Notes: a model not told the origin generated them from the sequence alone. Numbered from the stretch's first letter, positions 11,448 through 22,402 are shown. The stretch is 64,000 bases of DNA from an uncultured Devosia sp. (GCF_963517015.1 NZ_CAUQDV010000001.1:62001-126000), one strand, 5' to 3'. Program-made: numbers and translations.

Positions 11448-11786
11448 ATGTCTGTCTTCGCCAGCACAGCCCTGATCTATACCTCCGCCGCGCTGGCCGA
11501 AATTGCCGGATGCTTTGCGTTCTGGGCGTGGCTGCGGCAGGGGCAGTCCGTGCTCTGGCTGGTGCCGGGCGTCGCGTCGCTGGTGGCCTTTGCCTGGCTG
11601 TTGACCCTGGCGCCGGCCGATCATGCCGGGCGGGCGTTTGCGGCCTATGGCGGTGTCTATATCGTGGCGTCGACCCTCTGGGGCTGGCTGGCCGAAGGAC
11701 GCATGCCGGATCGCTGGGATGTGATCGGCGGGGCCATGGCGTTGGGTGCTGCCGGGATCATCCTGTTTGCCCCGCGCGACGCGTGA
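11448..11786 (+). CDS. YnfA/UPF0060 small membrane protein
   Basis: 112 aa with four transmembrane helices filling the chain. Family hallmarks are AEIAGCFAFWAWLRQG near the N-terminus and AYGGVYIVASTLWGWLAEG in the third helix, with a short C-terminal hydrophilic end. UPF0060 proteins resemble small multidrug resistance-type transporters, but their substrate is unknown. The 274-bp gap to the divergent PBP gene holds both upstream regions; I see no further gene there. Confidence 0.9.
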   Translation: MSVFASTALIYTSAALAEIAGCFAFWAWLRQGQSVLWLVPGVASLVAFAWLLTLAPADHAGRAFAAYGGVYIVASTLWGWLAEGRMPDRWDVIGGAMALGAAGIILFAPRDA

Positions 11787-11866
11787 CGGGTTTGATCAAT
11801 CGCGGCGACGCAATTGTTTCGACACAGTCGATGCCAATCATGGCGGCAGGGTAAGCCGGAGAGAGC

Positions 11867-12400
11867 ATGCGACTGAAATTGATGGCTTTTGTCGCCGTGC
11901 TTTGCGGCATGGCTGTGCCGGCCCAGGCCAATGATGCGGCGACGCTGGAGCGGGCACTGGGCGCTGCGACGGATACATTCGAGGCGGCACTGCCCAGGCT
12001 CGGCCAGACCGAGTTCGGCGTGGATGTCGCGGCCTATCGCGATGCGCTGACGCTGCAGAATTTCCGCTCGTCCTATTGGGGTGGAACGGTGGACGTGGCG
12101 CTGGATATCCGCGACGGGGCGACCGGGTCGTGCGGCAGGTTTGCGGCCTTTGTTCGCGTGCCCCCGGAAAATGGCACGGTGCGGCTGGTGCTCTGCCCGC
12201 AGTTTTTCACACCAGACGCCGATGCGCTGCGCGAACTGACCATTCTGCATGAGATGGTGCATGTAGTGGCCGGCACCAACGAGTGCCAGGCCATGGCCTT
12301 TGCCGCCAGGGTGGAAATGGCGGCAAAGGGACGGTTCACGCCGGTGAATGCCTATTGGCAGGCCAGCGGGTGCAACGGCGGGCCCTATGCCCTGCCCTGA
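11867..12400 (+). CDS. Secreted protein with HExxH putative zinc motif
   Basis: 177 aa. The signal peptide is MRLKLMAFVAVLCGMAVPAQ. Late in the mature part is ELTILHEMVHVVAGTNECQA: H128-E129-x-x-H132, with E139 seven residues on as a possible third ligand. That is the geometry of a zincin active site. The overall sequence does not match a family I know. Mature cysteines at 89, 110, 140 and 169 could form two disulfides. An extracytoplasmic protease or zinc-binding protein is a fair inference; the substrate is unknown. Confidence 0.65.
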   Translation: MRLKLMAFVAVLCGMAVPAQANDAATLERALGAATDTFEAALPRLGQTEFGVDVAAYRDALTLQNFRSSYWGGTVDVALDIRDGATGSCGRFAAFVRVPPENGTVRLVLCPQFFTPDADALRELTILHEMVHVVAGTNECQAMAFAARVEMAAKGRFTPVNAYWQASGCNGGPYALP

Positions 12401-12402
12401 GG

Positions 12403-13425
12403 TCAGCGCCAGCCGAGCGCCGGGGCAACGTGCTTGAGAATGCTCTCGATGACATGGGCGTTGTATTCGACGCCAAGCTGGTTGGGCACGGTGAGCAGCA
12501 GCGTATCGGCTTCGGCAATAGCCTCGTCCTTTTTCAGCTCCTCGATCAGCTTGTCGGGTTCGCCGGTATAGCCACGGCCGAACACGGCGCGCTTTTCCGG
12601 CTCGATATAGCCGAACTGATCTTCCTCGGAACGGCCGGTGCCGAAATACATGCGGTCCTGATCATTGACCAAGGCGAAGATCGAACGGCTGACCGAGGTC
12701 CGTGGTTCGCCTTCGTGGCCGGCTTCTTTCCAGGCGTCCTTAAACAGGCGCAACTGCTTGGCCTGCTGGACATGCAGCGGCTCACCCGACTCGTCGAACT
12801 TGAGCGTCGAGGACTGCAGGTGCATGCCAAGCTTGGCGGCCCAGACGGCGGTGGCATCGCTGGCGGCACCCCACCAGATGCGGTTGCGCAGGCCCGGCGC
12901 ATGAGGCTCGAGACGCAGCTTGCCCGGCGGGTTGGGGAACATGGGACGCGGATTGGGCTCGGCAAAGCCATTGCCCTTGAGCACTTCGAGGAAGACCTCG
13001 GTCTGCTCGCGGGCCATGTCGGCGTCGGTCTTGCCCTCGGCCGGGGCATAGCCGAAATAGCGGTAGCCATCGATCACCTGTTCGGGCGAGCCGCGGGAAA
13101 TGCCCAGCTGCAGGCGCCCTCCGGCGATGAGATCGGCCGCACCGGCATCCTCGGCCATGTAGAGCGGGTTTTCGTAACGCATGTCGATGACAGCCGTGCC
13201 CAGCTCGATCTTTTTGGTTTTCGCACCAGCTGCGGCGAGCAGCGGAAAGGGCGAGGCGAGCTGGCGGGCGAAGTGATGGACGCGGAAATAGGCGCCGTCG
13301 GCACCCAGTTCCTCGGCCGCGACGGCCAGGTCGATCGACTGCAGCAGGGCATCGCCGGCCGAGCGCGTGCCCGACTGGGGCGAAGGGCTCCAATGGCCGA
13401 AGGAGAGAAAGCCGATCTTTTTCAT
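12403..13425 (-). CDS. LLM-class (luciferase-like) flavin-dependent oxidoreductase
   Basis: 340 aa. A TIM-barrel bacterial-luciferase-like monooxygenase, normally using reduced FMN or F420. It starts MKKIGFLSFGHWSP, typical of family strand 1. Other conserved pieces are ELGADGAYFRVHHFA, IELGTAVIDMRYENPLYMAE and LIAGGRLQLGISRGSPEQV. The C-terminus has LIEELKKDEAIAEADTLLLT. The stop lies two bases beyond the convergent HExxH gene. Substrate unknown. Confidence 0.88.
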   Translation of the reverse strand: MKKIGFLSFGHWSPSPQSGTRSAGDALLQSIDLAVAAEELGADGAYFRVHHFARQLASPFPLLAAAGAKTKKIELGTAVIDMRYENPLYMAEDAGAADLIAGGRLQLGISRGSPEQVIDGYRYFGYAPAEGKTDADMAREQTEVFLEVLKGNGFAEPNPRPMFPNPPGKLRLEPHAPGLRNRIWWGAASDATAVWAAKLGMHLQSSTLKFDESGEPLHVQQAKQLRLFKDAWKEAGHEGEPRTSVSRSIFALVNDQDRMYFGTGRSEEDQFGYIEPEKRAVFGRGYTGEPDKLIEELKKDEAIAEADTLLLTVPNQLGVEYNAHVIESILKHVAPALGWR

Positions 13426-13587
13426 GATGCACCTGCAGGTTTGCGGTCGCGTTTGACTGGAGCTTACCTATGTTGCCGCAGACCGGCGAAAAAGCCAGCA
13501 ATAGGGAACGCAGTGTTCAGCGGGGTGAACGTTGGGCTGAACCATGGACAGGTGGCTGCGTTGGGTCCTGGCAATGGAGGATAGAGG

Positions 13588-14454
13588 ATGACTGCGCAGA
13601 TCGTGACGAAAATGGTCGAGACGGCACCGGGCGTGACGCTTTGCACCGAGGCCTGGGGCGAGCCAGAGCGCGGGACATTCCTGCTGGCGATGGGCGCCAC
13701 GGCATCCATGGTGTGGTGGCCGGACAGCCTGATGCAGGCGCTGGCGGATGGCGGTTATCAGGCGATCCGTTTCGATCATCGCGACACTGGCCGATCGACG
13801 AGCGGCGCGCCGGGCGTGGTCGACTATGATCTCGATGCTCTGATGGGTGATCTCCTGGCCATTCTCGACGCCCATGGCGTCAGGCAGGCGCATCTGGCGG
13901 GGATGTCGCTGGGTGGCTATGTGGCGCAGATCTTGGCGCTGCAGCAACCTGATCGCGTCCAATCACTGACGCTGATCGCCAGCGAGCCGCTGGGGCACAC
14001 CTACGAAGGCGAGGGCATTTCGGATGAATTCATGGCCCATTTCGGAAGCATGGGAGCGCTGGACTGGTCGGACCGCGCGGCGGTGAGCGCCTTTCTGCTG
14101 CGGATTGCGGAGCTGAGTGCGGGACCTGCCGGGTTCGACGGCGTTGCGGCGCAGCGGCGGATCGACAAGGAGCTCGATAGGACGAGCAATTTACAGAGCG
14201 CCTTCAACCATTCCATGGTTGGTGGGGATGTCGATGGGCTGGATATCTCCAATGTCACCCAGCCGGTGCTGGTGGTGCATGGCAGCGATGATCCGGTGAT
14301 CTCGGTTGCAGCCGGGCGGAAGATTGCCGCGGTGGCCCGGGACAGCGAGATGCTGACGCTGGATGGCCGCGGGCATGAGTTGTTGGAGGCGGATGTGGCG
14401 AAGATAGCTGGGGCAATGCTGGGCGTGGCGGAGCGGAGCTACTCTGCCGCCTGA
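13588..14454 (+). CDS. Alpha/beta-fold hydrolase
   Basis: 288 aa. The nucleophile elbow GMSLGGYVAQ carries the catalytic Ser. An acidic residue (VVHGSDDPVIS) and a late His (DGRGHELLEA) complete the triad. FDHRDTGRST is the usual oxyanion-side strand. General esterase, lipase or haloperoxidase-like enzyme; substrate unknown. Its last 16 bases overlap the 3' end of the convergent hicB gene. Confidence 0.88.
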   Translation: MTAQIVTKMVETAPGVTLCTEAWGEPERGTFLLAMGATASMVWWPDSLMQALADGGYQAIRFDHRDTGRSTSGAPGVVDYDLDALMGDLLAILDAHGVRQAHLAGMSLGGYVAQILALQQPDRVQSLTLIASEPLGHTYEGEGISDEFMAHFGSMGALDWSDRAAVSAFLLRIAELSAGPAGFDGVAAQRRIDKELDRTSNLQSAFNHSMVGGDVDGLDISNVTQPVLVVHGSDDPVISVAAGRKIAAVARDSEMLTLDGRGHELLEADVAKIAGAMLGVAERSYSAA

Positions 14455-14726
14455 TAGTATTCGGCCGATGGGCGGATGGCCGCGACCACGGCACCGACAC
14501 AATCCCGCTGAAAGTCCGCATCCTGCCTCAGGGCTTCGAGGCTGCGTGGGGTTGGTTCTTCGCCGATCCAGTCCTCAAGAGCAAAATCCAGCGCTGAGGC
14601 TGCTTCCGCGATCGCTTCGTCGAGCGTATCGGCGACAGCTGTTACGCCAGGAAAATCGGGAAAGGACACGCCGTAGCCGGAATCGGCGTCCTTGTGGATC
14701 AGGGCAATATAATGGTGGTCATGCAT
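14439..14726 (-). CDS. hicB: HicB-family antitoxin
   Basis: 95 aa. The N-terminal half is the HicB partial RNase-H-like fold: HYIALIHKDADSGYGVSFPD then FPGVTAVADTLDEAIAEAAS. It should bind and neutralise the HicA encoded immediately upstream, with which it overlaps by eight bases (toxin-first order, as usual for hicAB). The C-terminal part (PRSLEALRQDADF and onward) is short, without an obvious ribbon-helix-helix or HTH. Autorepression through this subunit is therefore uncertain. Confidence 0.88.
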   Translation of the reverse strand: MHDHHYIALIHKDADSGYGVSFPDFPGVTAVADTLDEAIAEAASALDFALEDWIGEEPTPRSLEALRQDADFQRDCVGAVVAAIRPSAEYYQAAE

Positions 14727-14925
14727 CGCTGTTCCAACCTGCCTGCCGGTAGATCGAGCGCGCGGTCCCGATCGGAATGTCCTTGCGCGGATGCGTGACG
14801 ATCACGACGCGACCACTTTCGACATGCCGATATTTATGATGCGAACCGCGGATTGAAACAAGCACGAAGCCATCGGTGGTCAGGCGGCGGATGATCTCTC
14901 GACCATCTCGCAGCATGACCACCAC
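14719..14925 (-). CDS. hicA: HicA-family mRNA interferase toxin
   Basis: 68 aa from a GTG start, or 65 aa from an ATG nine bases later (MLRDGREIIRRL). The dsRBD-like fold has the catalytic histidine in GSHHKYRH (H29/H30). In the family HicA cleaves mRNA and is blocked by HicB. The gene begins five bases after the gyrB stop codon on the same strand, so it is probably co-transcribed with gyrB in addition to any promoter of its own. No separate promoter is visible in so small a gap. Confidence 0.88.
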   Translation of the reverse strand: MVVMLRDGREIIRRLTTDGFVLVSIRGSHHKYRHVESGRVVIVTHPRKDIPIGTARSIYRQAGWNSDA

Positions 14926-14930
14926 GGCAT

Positions 14931-17396
<2,466 letters not shown>

Positions 17397-17520
17397 GGGG
17401 TCCGAATCAGTCGTTTTCAGTTGGATTTTGTTCTACCGGATAGGGGTTTGATCCCCAAGCAAAATGGGCTTTTCAGGGCCGTTTGCGGGGGATTCCTGTC
17501 CGCCTGGTTTCCAGAAAATT

Positions 17521-18633
17521 TCAGTCGTGCGCCAGGCGCCCGTCCCTGACCGTCAGCATCTGTGCACGATCACCCAGAGCTTCGAACAGCAGGCGGTCGG
17601 TACCGGTCAGAAAGCACTGCGTTCCCAGCCCATCAAGCGCGGAGAACAGGGCCCGGCGCCGATCCGGATCGAGGTGGGCGGCGATTTCGTCGAGCAGCAG
17701 GAAAGGCGTGATCCCGGTCCGCAGCTTGACCAGGCGGGCATGGGCGAGAATGAGGCCGATCAGCAGGGCTTTCTGCTCTCCGGTCGAGCCCAGCGGGGCC
17801 GGCATGGCCTTTTGTGCATAGGTGACTTCGAGATCGACACGATGTGGTCCAGATATGGTGCGTCCGGCCGCACGATCAACCCCTCTGGAGCCCCGCCAGA
17901 GCGTGCCCAGCGCCGATTCAAGCTCGGCCGAGGACGATGGCTCTGCGCCCTGTTCGAACAGCGGCGTCAGGGCCAGATGGGCCGCGGGAAAGCTCTCGTC
18001 ATCAAGGCTCTGCTCGATCAGGGCCTGAAGGTGATGGAGGCTATCGGTACGCGCCAGGTGGATGGATGCACCAAGCTCGGCCATCTGCGCCTCGATGGCG
18101 GCCAGCCACGAGGGATCGCCATTGTCTTCCAGCAGCCGATTGCGCTGGCGCATGGCCTTCTCATAATCGCTGACCGAGGCCGAATGGGACGGGATGAGCG
18201 TTGTCACCAGCCGATCGAGGAAGCGGCGGCGATCTCCAGCCGGGCCGGAGAACAGGCCATCCATGGCGGGGGTGAGCCAGAGCACGCGCAAATAATCGCT
18301 CATCGCCTCGATGGAGCGGGCATTGGCGCCGTTGATGCGAACGCGGCGGCCGCCATCGGGCGAAGCGCCGGTGCCGATATCGGAAGGACCATCAAGCGTT
18401 TCGACCGTTGCAGCGACCGCCCAGGGCTGATCGGAGCCTTGCGCGTGCAAGGTGTCAAAGCTCGCGCCGCGCAGGCCTCGGCCGGGCGAGAGGACGGAAA
18501 CGGCTTCGAGCAGATTGGTTTTGCCCGCGCCATTGGGGCCGGTCAGGACAACATGGCGGGGATCAAGGTCCAGCGCCGCCGCCGCGTAGTTGCGGAAGGC
18601 GGTGAGGCGCAGGCGGGAGAGGTGACGTATCAT
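17521..18633 (-). CDS. recF: DNA replication/repair protein RecF
   Basis: 370 aa. SMC-like ATPase that helps load RecA at gaps. Walker A is TGPNGAGKTNLLEAVS (near residue 35), followed by LSPGRGLRG. The C-terminal signature and Walker B region reads LGSTGEQKALLIGLILAHA then PFLLLDEIAAHLD. Position between dnaN and gyrB is the classical arrangement. An 89-bp gap holding a palindrome separates it from dnaN. Confidence 0.97.
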   Translation of the reverse strand: MIRHLSRLRLTAFRNYAAAALDLDPRHVVLTGPNGAGKTNLLEAVSVLSPGRGLRGASFDTLHAQGSDQPWAVAATVETLDGPSDIGTGASPDGGRRVRINGANARSIEAMSDYLRVLWLTPAMDGLFSGPAGDRRRFLDRLVTTLIPSHSASVSDYEKAMRQRNRLLEDNGDPSWLAAIEAQMAELGASIHLARTDSLHHLQALIEQSLDDESFPAAHLALTPLFEQGAEPSSSAELESALGTLWRGSRGVDRAAGRTISGPHRVDLEVTYAQKAMPAPLGSTGEQKALLIGLILAHARLVKLRTGITPFLLLDEIAAHLDPDRRRALFSALDGLGTQCFLTGTDRLLFEALGDRAQMLTVRDGRLAHD

Positions 18634-18682
18634 TTCAGGTCGCCCCGCCCTGCGAGCATAGCTCTTCGGGCCTAGCCGGCTT

Positions 18683-18705
18683 AAATCGCTCCACTGGAGC
18701 GATTT
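18683..18705. repeat. AAATCGCTCCA-C-TGGAGCGATTT palindrome, copy 1
   Basis: A 23-base near-perfect palindrome (11-bp arms, one-base centre) between dnaN and recF. The identical 23 bases recur downstream of dnaA at 20496-20518. It could form a strong hairpin in the leftward transcript. Two identical copies suggest a dispersed repeat or protein site rather than two unrelated terminators. Confidence 0.85.
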
Positions 18706-18722
18706 CCCCTTCGGGACGCCGC

Positions 18723-19844
18723 CTAGACACGCATGGGCATGAGCACATAGAGCGCCCGGGTCTCGCCCTCGTCCTTCACCAGCGTCGGCGAGCCGGCGTC
18801 GTTGAACATAAACACGGCGCTTTCAGACCGGATCTGGCTGATGATGTCGAGCAGATAGCGGGCATTGAAGCCGATCTCGAAGCCATCGGTGTCGAACTCG
18901 ACGGCCAGCTCTTCGCTGGCGGTGCCGTGATCGGGATTGGTGACCGAGAGTTCAAGCAGGCCATCCTTGGCCTGGAGCTTGACGGCCTTGCCGCCACGAT
19001 CCGAGGCAATGGTCGAGACGCGATCGACGGCGGTCGCAAAGCTCGCGCGATCGACATTCATCTGCTTGTCGTTGTTCTTGGGCGTCACGCGATCGTAGTC
19101 GGGGAACGTGCCTTCGATCAGCTTGGACAGCAGGACAACCGAGCCAACGGTGAAGCGGATCTTGGTGTCGGAAACTTCGATCCTGGCATCGCCATCGGCG
19201 CCATCGAGAAGCTTCTGGACTTCGCCGACGGTCTTTTTCGGCACGATGATGCCCGGCATGCCGGCCGCGCCTTCCGGTGCAGCGATTTCGGCACGGGCCA
19301 TGCGGTGACCATCGGTGGCGACGGCGCGCAACACAGTGCCGACGTTGGACACATCGACGGTGTGGAAATAGATGCCGTTGAGATAGTAGCGCGTCTCTTC
19401 ATTGGAGATGGCGAACTGGGTGCGCTCGATCAGCTCGCGGAAGCTCGACGCCGGCATGGTGAATTCATGGCCGAAAGCACCGGACTTGAGATCGGGGAAG
19501 CTGTCGGGGCTCAAACAGGCCAGATTGAAGCGCGAGCGGCCGGAGGTGAGAACCATGTTCTCGCCGCCATCGGTTTCGAGGCGCACTTCGGCGCCATCGG
19601 CGAGCTTGCGGACGATTTCGTAGAGCGTATGGGCCGGAACCGTGGTGGTGCCGGGGGTCGAGACCATGGCGGGCACGCTTTCGGTGACCTCGATATCAAG
19701 GTCGGTCGCGCGCAGCTCGACCTTGTCGTCGCTGGCCTTGAACAGGACGTTGGCCAGGATCGGGTAGGTATTGCGCCGTTCCACGACCCGGTGCACATGG
19801 CTCAGCGACTTGAGCAGATGATTGCGTTCGAGCGTGACTTTCAT
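18723..19844 (-). CDS. dnaN: DNA polymerase III beta sliding clamp
   Basis: 373 aa. It forms the ring-shaped dimer that tethers polymerase III. Begins MKVTLERNHLLKSLSHVHRV and ends ETRALYVLMPMRV, the standard clamp C-terminus. Three repeated clamp subdomains fit the length, and internal motifs such as NEETRYYLNGIYFH are typical. Transcribed leftward toward recF and gyrB. A small TolA-like gene separates it from dnaA. Confidence 0.98.
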   Translation of the reverse strand: MKVTLERNHLLKSLSHVHRVVERRNTYPILANVLFKASDDKVELRATDLDIEVTESVPAMVSTPGTTTVPAHTLYEIVRKLADGAEVRLETDGGENMVLTSGRSRFNLACLSPDSFPDLKSGAFGHEFTMPASSFRELIERTQFAISNEETRYYLNGIYFHTVDVSNVGTVLRAVATDGHRMARAEIAAPEGAAGMPGIIVPKKTVGEVQKLLDGADGDARIEVSDTKIRFTVGSVVLLSKLIEGTFPDYDRVTPKNNDKQMNVDRASFATAVDRVSTIASDRGGKAVKLQAKDGLLELSVTNPDHGTASEELAVEFDTDGFEIGFNARYLLDIISQIRSESAVFMFNDAGSPTLVKDEGETRALYVLMPMRV

Positions 19845-19868
19845 GCGACTACATCCCTGGCACTACGC

Positions 19869-19904
19869 GCTGCCCATGGCAGCAAGACCCCGGCAGACCG
19901 GGGT
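19869..19904 (-). promoter_or_regulatory. Tandem hairpins in the dnaN leader
   Basis: Just upstream of dnaN are two stable inverted repeats: ACCCCGG-CAGA-CCGGGGT (19887-19904) and GCTGCC-CAT-GGCAGC (19869-19883). Neither is followed by a T-run, so they look more like 5' leader structures than terminators. Effect on dnaN expression unknown. Confidence 0.4.
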
Positions 19905-19982
19905 TGGACATTTACAATTTCATAACGGATTAGCAAGGGTTGGCACGCTCAAGCGAGCGGAAATCCCCGATTTCGCGTGGCG

Positions 19983-20381
19983 CTAGTTCGTGTCGAAGAT
20001 GATATTGATGGCAAAGCGCTGGTGCGCCATCAGCCCGAAGTCGCGCAGGCCCTCGAATGGTGTGCAACGCTGGAGCGCGGACGTGATGCTCTGGACCAGG
20101 ACTTCGTTCTTTTTGGCGGATTTTCCGTCGAGCTTTACTTCAGGCTCCTGGGTCAATGATCCATCGCCCATGAAGGTGATTGCGATCTCGACGGCGCGAC
20201 CATCGAAGCCGGGCGGCGCGGACCAGCAGCGCATCAAGGACTGGCGCAGGTGCCGGCCGAGGGCCTGCTGATCGATCACTGGCGGCGGTGGCGCCGTTGG
20301 GATCGGCGCCTTTGGCTGAGCCATGGCGGGACCAGCCAGCAAGGCGACCGAAAACATCATGATGAGGAAACGCTTGATCAT
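19983..20381 (-). CDS. Small secreted protein with TolA/TonB C-terminal-like domain
   Basis: 132 aa from the chosen ATG (MIKRFLIMMFSVALL); a further in-frame ATG lies 24 bases upstream. A signal peptide ending GPAMAQ is followed by a Pro-rich segment (PIPTAPPPPVID). The domain that follows has the features of TolA domain III: LMRCWSAPPGFDG, EIAITFMGDGSLT, ALQRCTPFEGL. Two cysteines (in MRCW and LQRC) are placed as in TolA-C proteins. It lacks the long coiled-coil and membrane anchor of real TolA, so it is probably a soluble periplasmic TolA-C-like protein. Its location between dnaA and dnaN is unexpected. Confidence 0.65.
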   Translation of the reverse strand: MIKRFLIMMFSVALLAGPAMAQPKAPIPTAPPPPVIDQQALGRHLRQSLMRCWSAPPGFDGRAVEIAITFMGDGSLTQEPEVKLDGKSAKKNEVLVQSITSALQRCTPFEGLRDFGLMAHQRFAINIIFDTN

Positions 20382-20419
20382 GAGACCAGGTTTGATGAAG
20401 GGCATGGCAGGAAAATGAC

Positions 20420-20448
20420 AAAGACCCCGACCATGACGGAAGGGGTCT
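20420..20448 (-). terminator. Terminator-like hairpin after dnaA
   Basis: Inverted repeat AGACCCC ... GGGGTCT with a 13-base loop. In the leftward direction it is followed by TTGTCATTTT. It lies between the dnaA stop codon and the TolA-like gene and could end the dnaA message. Confidence 0.5.
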
Positions 20449-20495
20449 CTGGAATTCGTGCCCTGCGAATATAGCTCTCCGGGCGTAAGGATCTA

Positions 20496-20518
20496 AAATC
20501 GCTCCACTGGAGCGATTT
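20496..20518. repeat. AAATCGCTCCA-C-TGGAGCGATTT palindrome, copy 2
   Basis: Identical to the copy between dnaN and recF. Here one more A/T pair extends each arm (20495-20519). It sits 18 bases after the dnaA stop codon and reads ...GATTTTAG in the leftward direction, so it may also act as a weak terminator of dnaA. Confidence 0.85.
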
Positions 20519-20536
20519 TGCGCCGAGCGCCGATCC

Positions 20537-22000
20537 TTACTCTTCGAGCATGCGCTTCAGCAGTTCGATCTCCTGCGCCAGCTCCACGTCATCCTTGATC
20601 ATCTGCTCGACCTTGCGGACCGAATGGAGAACGGTGGTGTGGTCGCGTCCGCCGAAGCGACGGCCGATTTCGGGCAGGGAGCGGCTCGTCAAAGCCTTGG
20701 CCAGGAACATGGCGATCTGGCGCGGACGGACGACGTCGCGCGAACGGCGGGCAGAGAGCAATTCGTTGCGCGGCACCTTGTAGTGGCGCGAGACGATCTT
20801 GAGGATGTCCTCGATGCGGACGCGGCGGGCTTCGCGCGAACGGATCAGGTCGCCCAGGGTCTTTTCGGCCAGCGGGACGGTGATCAGCTCGCCGGTCAGC
20901 TGGTTGGCGGCGACAAGACGATTGACGGCGCCATCGAGATCGCGACCGTGGCTGATGACAGCGCGGGCGACATAATCGATGACAGGGGCAGGGAAATGCA
21001 TGCCGAAGCGGGCGGTCGCCTGATCGGCACGGCGCTGCACGATGGACTTGCGCAGGTCGAGATCAAAGCCCGAGATCGGCACGACCAGGCCACCCGAAAG
21101 ACGCGAACGGATGCGCTCGTCGATCATTTCGAGATCACGCGGCGGCGCATCGCCGGCCACAACGACCTGCTTGGCGCCGGTGAGCAGGGTGCCCAGCGTA
21201 TGGCCGAATTCGGTGGCCGACTTGCCTTGGAGGAACTGCATGTCGTCGATCAGCAGCAGGTCGACGCGGCGGAGCCATTCCTTGAAGCCGAGCGCAGACT
21301 GGCGCTGCACGGCGGTGATGAAATGGTACATGAAGTGGTCGGCGGTCAGATAGACGATGTTCTTGGATGCATCGGCCGACTGCACGGCATGGGCGATGGC
21401 ATTGAGCAGATGCGACTTGCCCAGGCCCACGGTGGAATGGATATAGACCGGATTGAAGGTCACGGTGTTGTTGGCGGCGGCATTGGCGATCTGGCGGGCA
21501 ACGCCCAACGCCATTTCATTGGCTTCGCCAGCCACGAACGTATCGAAAGTCATGCGCGGATCGATCGCGCTACCGGCTAGGGCATCGCCCTTCTGGGCCG
21601 AATTGTCGCGCACCAGGCGCGGCTGGCTGAGCTGCACCGGGGCGGGCGCTGCAGCAGCCTGACTGGCGGAGACCGAGGCCTGCGCGGGAGCGGGTTCGGC
21701 GGCGACAGGGGCAAGGCGGGGACGAGCCTGGCCATTGACGCGCAGCGTCACCTGGATGCGGCTGACTTCGGGCACGTCCTGGCGGAAGGCTTCGAGGATC
21801 AGCTCGGAATAATTGGACTGGACCCAGGAGCAGAGAAAGCGCGTGGGCTGGGACAGGTGCACGACGTCATCGACCAGCTCTTCGAGCTCGAGACGGGCGA
21901 ACCAGGACGCAAAGACATCCTCGCCAACACCGGCCTTGAGGCGTGCGCGGACACGGTTCCACATTTCGCGCTGGCCTTCGGCAGTATCGGGGGAGTTCAT
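20537..22000 (-). CDS. dnaA: Chromosomal replication initiator DnaA
   Basis: 487 aa from ATG at 22000 (MNSPDTAEGQREMWNRVRAR). The frame stays open further upstream, but domain I similarity starts here. Domain I is followed by an Ala/Pro-rich domain II linker. The AAA+ domain has Walker A VGLGKSHLLNAIAHA (Ser where Thr is usual) and Walker B LLLIDDMQFLQGK. Domain IV ends with the DnaA-box recognition motif RDHTTVLHSVRKVEQM. It binds origin DnaA boxes and opens the duplex. The long gap upstream is described separately. Confidence 0.97.
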   Translation of the reverse strand: MNSPDTAEGQREMWNRVRARLKAGVGEDVFASWFARLELEELVDDVVHLSQPTRFLCSWVQSNYSELILEAFRQDVPEVSRIQVTLRVNGQARPRLAPVAAEPAPAQASVSASQAAAAPAPVQLSQPRLVRDNSAQKGDALAGSAIDPRMTFDTFVAGEANEMALGVARQIANAAANNTVTFNPVYIHSTVGLGKSHLLNAIAHAVQSADASKNIVYLTADHFMYHFITAVQRQSALGFKEWLRRVDLLLIDDMQFLQGKSATEFGHTLGTLLTGAKQVVVAGDAPPRDLEMIDERIRSRLSGGLVVPISGFDLDLRKSIVQRRADQATARFGMHFPAPVIDYVARAVISHGRDLDGAVNRLVAANQLTGELITVPLAEKTLGDLIRSREARRVRIEDILKIVSRHYKVPRNELLSARRSRDVVRPRQIAMFLAKALTSRSLPEIGRRFGGRDHTTVLHSVRKVEQMIKDDVELAQEIELLKRMLEE

Positions 22001-22247
22001 GACAGGATTTTCGCTCTTAACGGTCGAGAGAGTGGTGGAGGCTGTAGAGGGCTGGGCCCAACTATCTCCACCGGCGGTCGCCTGTCGCATCATAAAGTGC
22101 CCCAATTTTTCAATGTGCCGAATGCCCGCATAGCACCCGGTTTTGTTTCCATGCCGCGTCCACATCCGTCCTGGATGAAGACAAAGCTCCGCCACTTCAC
22201 CTGCCGGTGGCAGGCAATATTCATCTGCCTGGCGGGCGAACCCACCA

Positions 22248-22402
22248 GTGCCAAAACTAGTTCTTTCGTGAACCCGGCCAGACCGGCCGAAGGCTTTGAA
22301 CTAAACTCTGCCGGCCTCGATCGGACCGGGAGCCAAACATGCTACCAACACAACCTTCACCGGAATGAACCACTTGGCATAGCTGCCAAGGTGCCAAAAC
22401 TA
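22248..22402. repeat. Pair of 12-bp direct repeats GTGCCAAAACTA upstream of dnaA
   Basis: Identical 12-mers at 22248-22259 and 22391-22402 in the same orientation, starting 143 bp apart. They lie in the gene-free region upstream of dnaA. They may be protein-binding sites; no known box was recognised. Confidence 0.5.

Noticed and set aside
12283..13584. Long open frame on the plus strand opposite the LLM oxidoreductase
   Set aside because: Composition is a mirror of the GC-rich LLM gene; no family motifs and no sensible start. It is a shadow frame.
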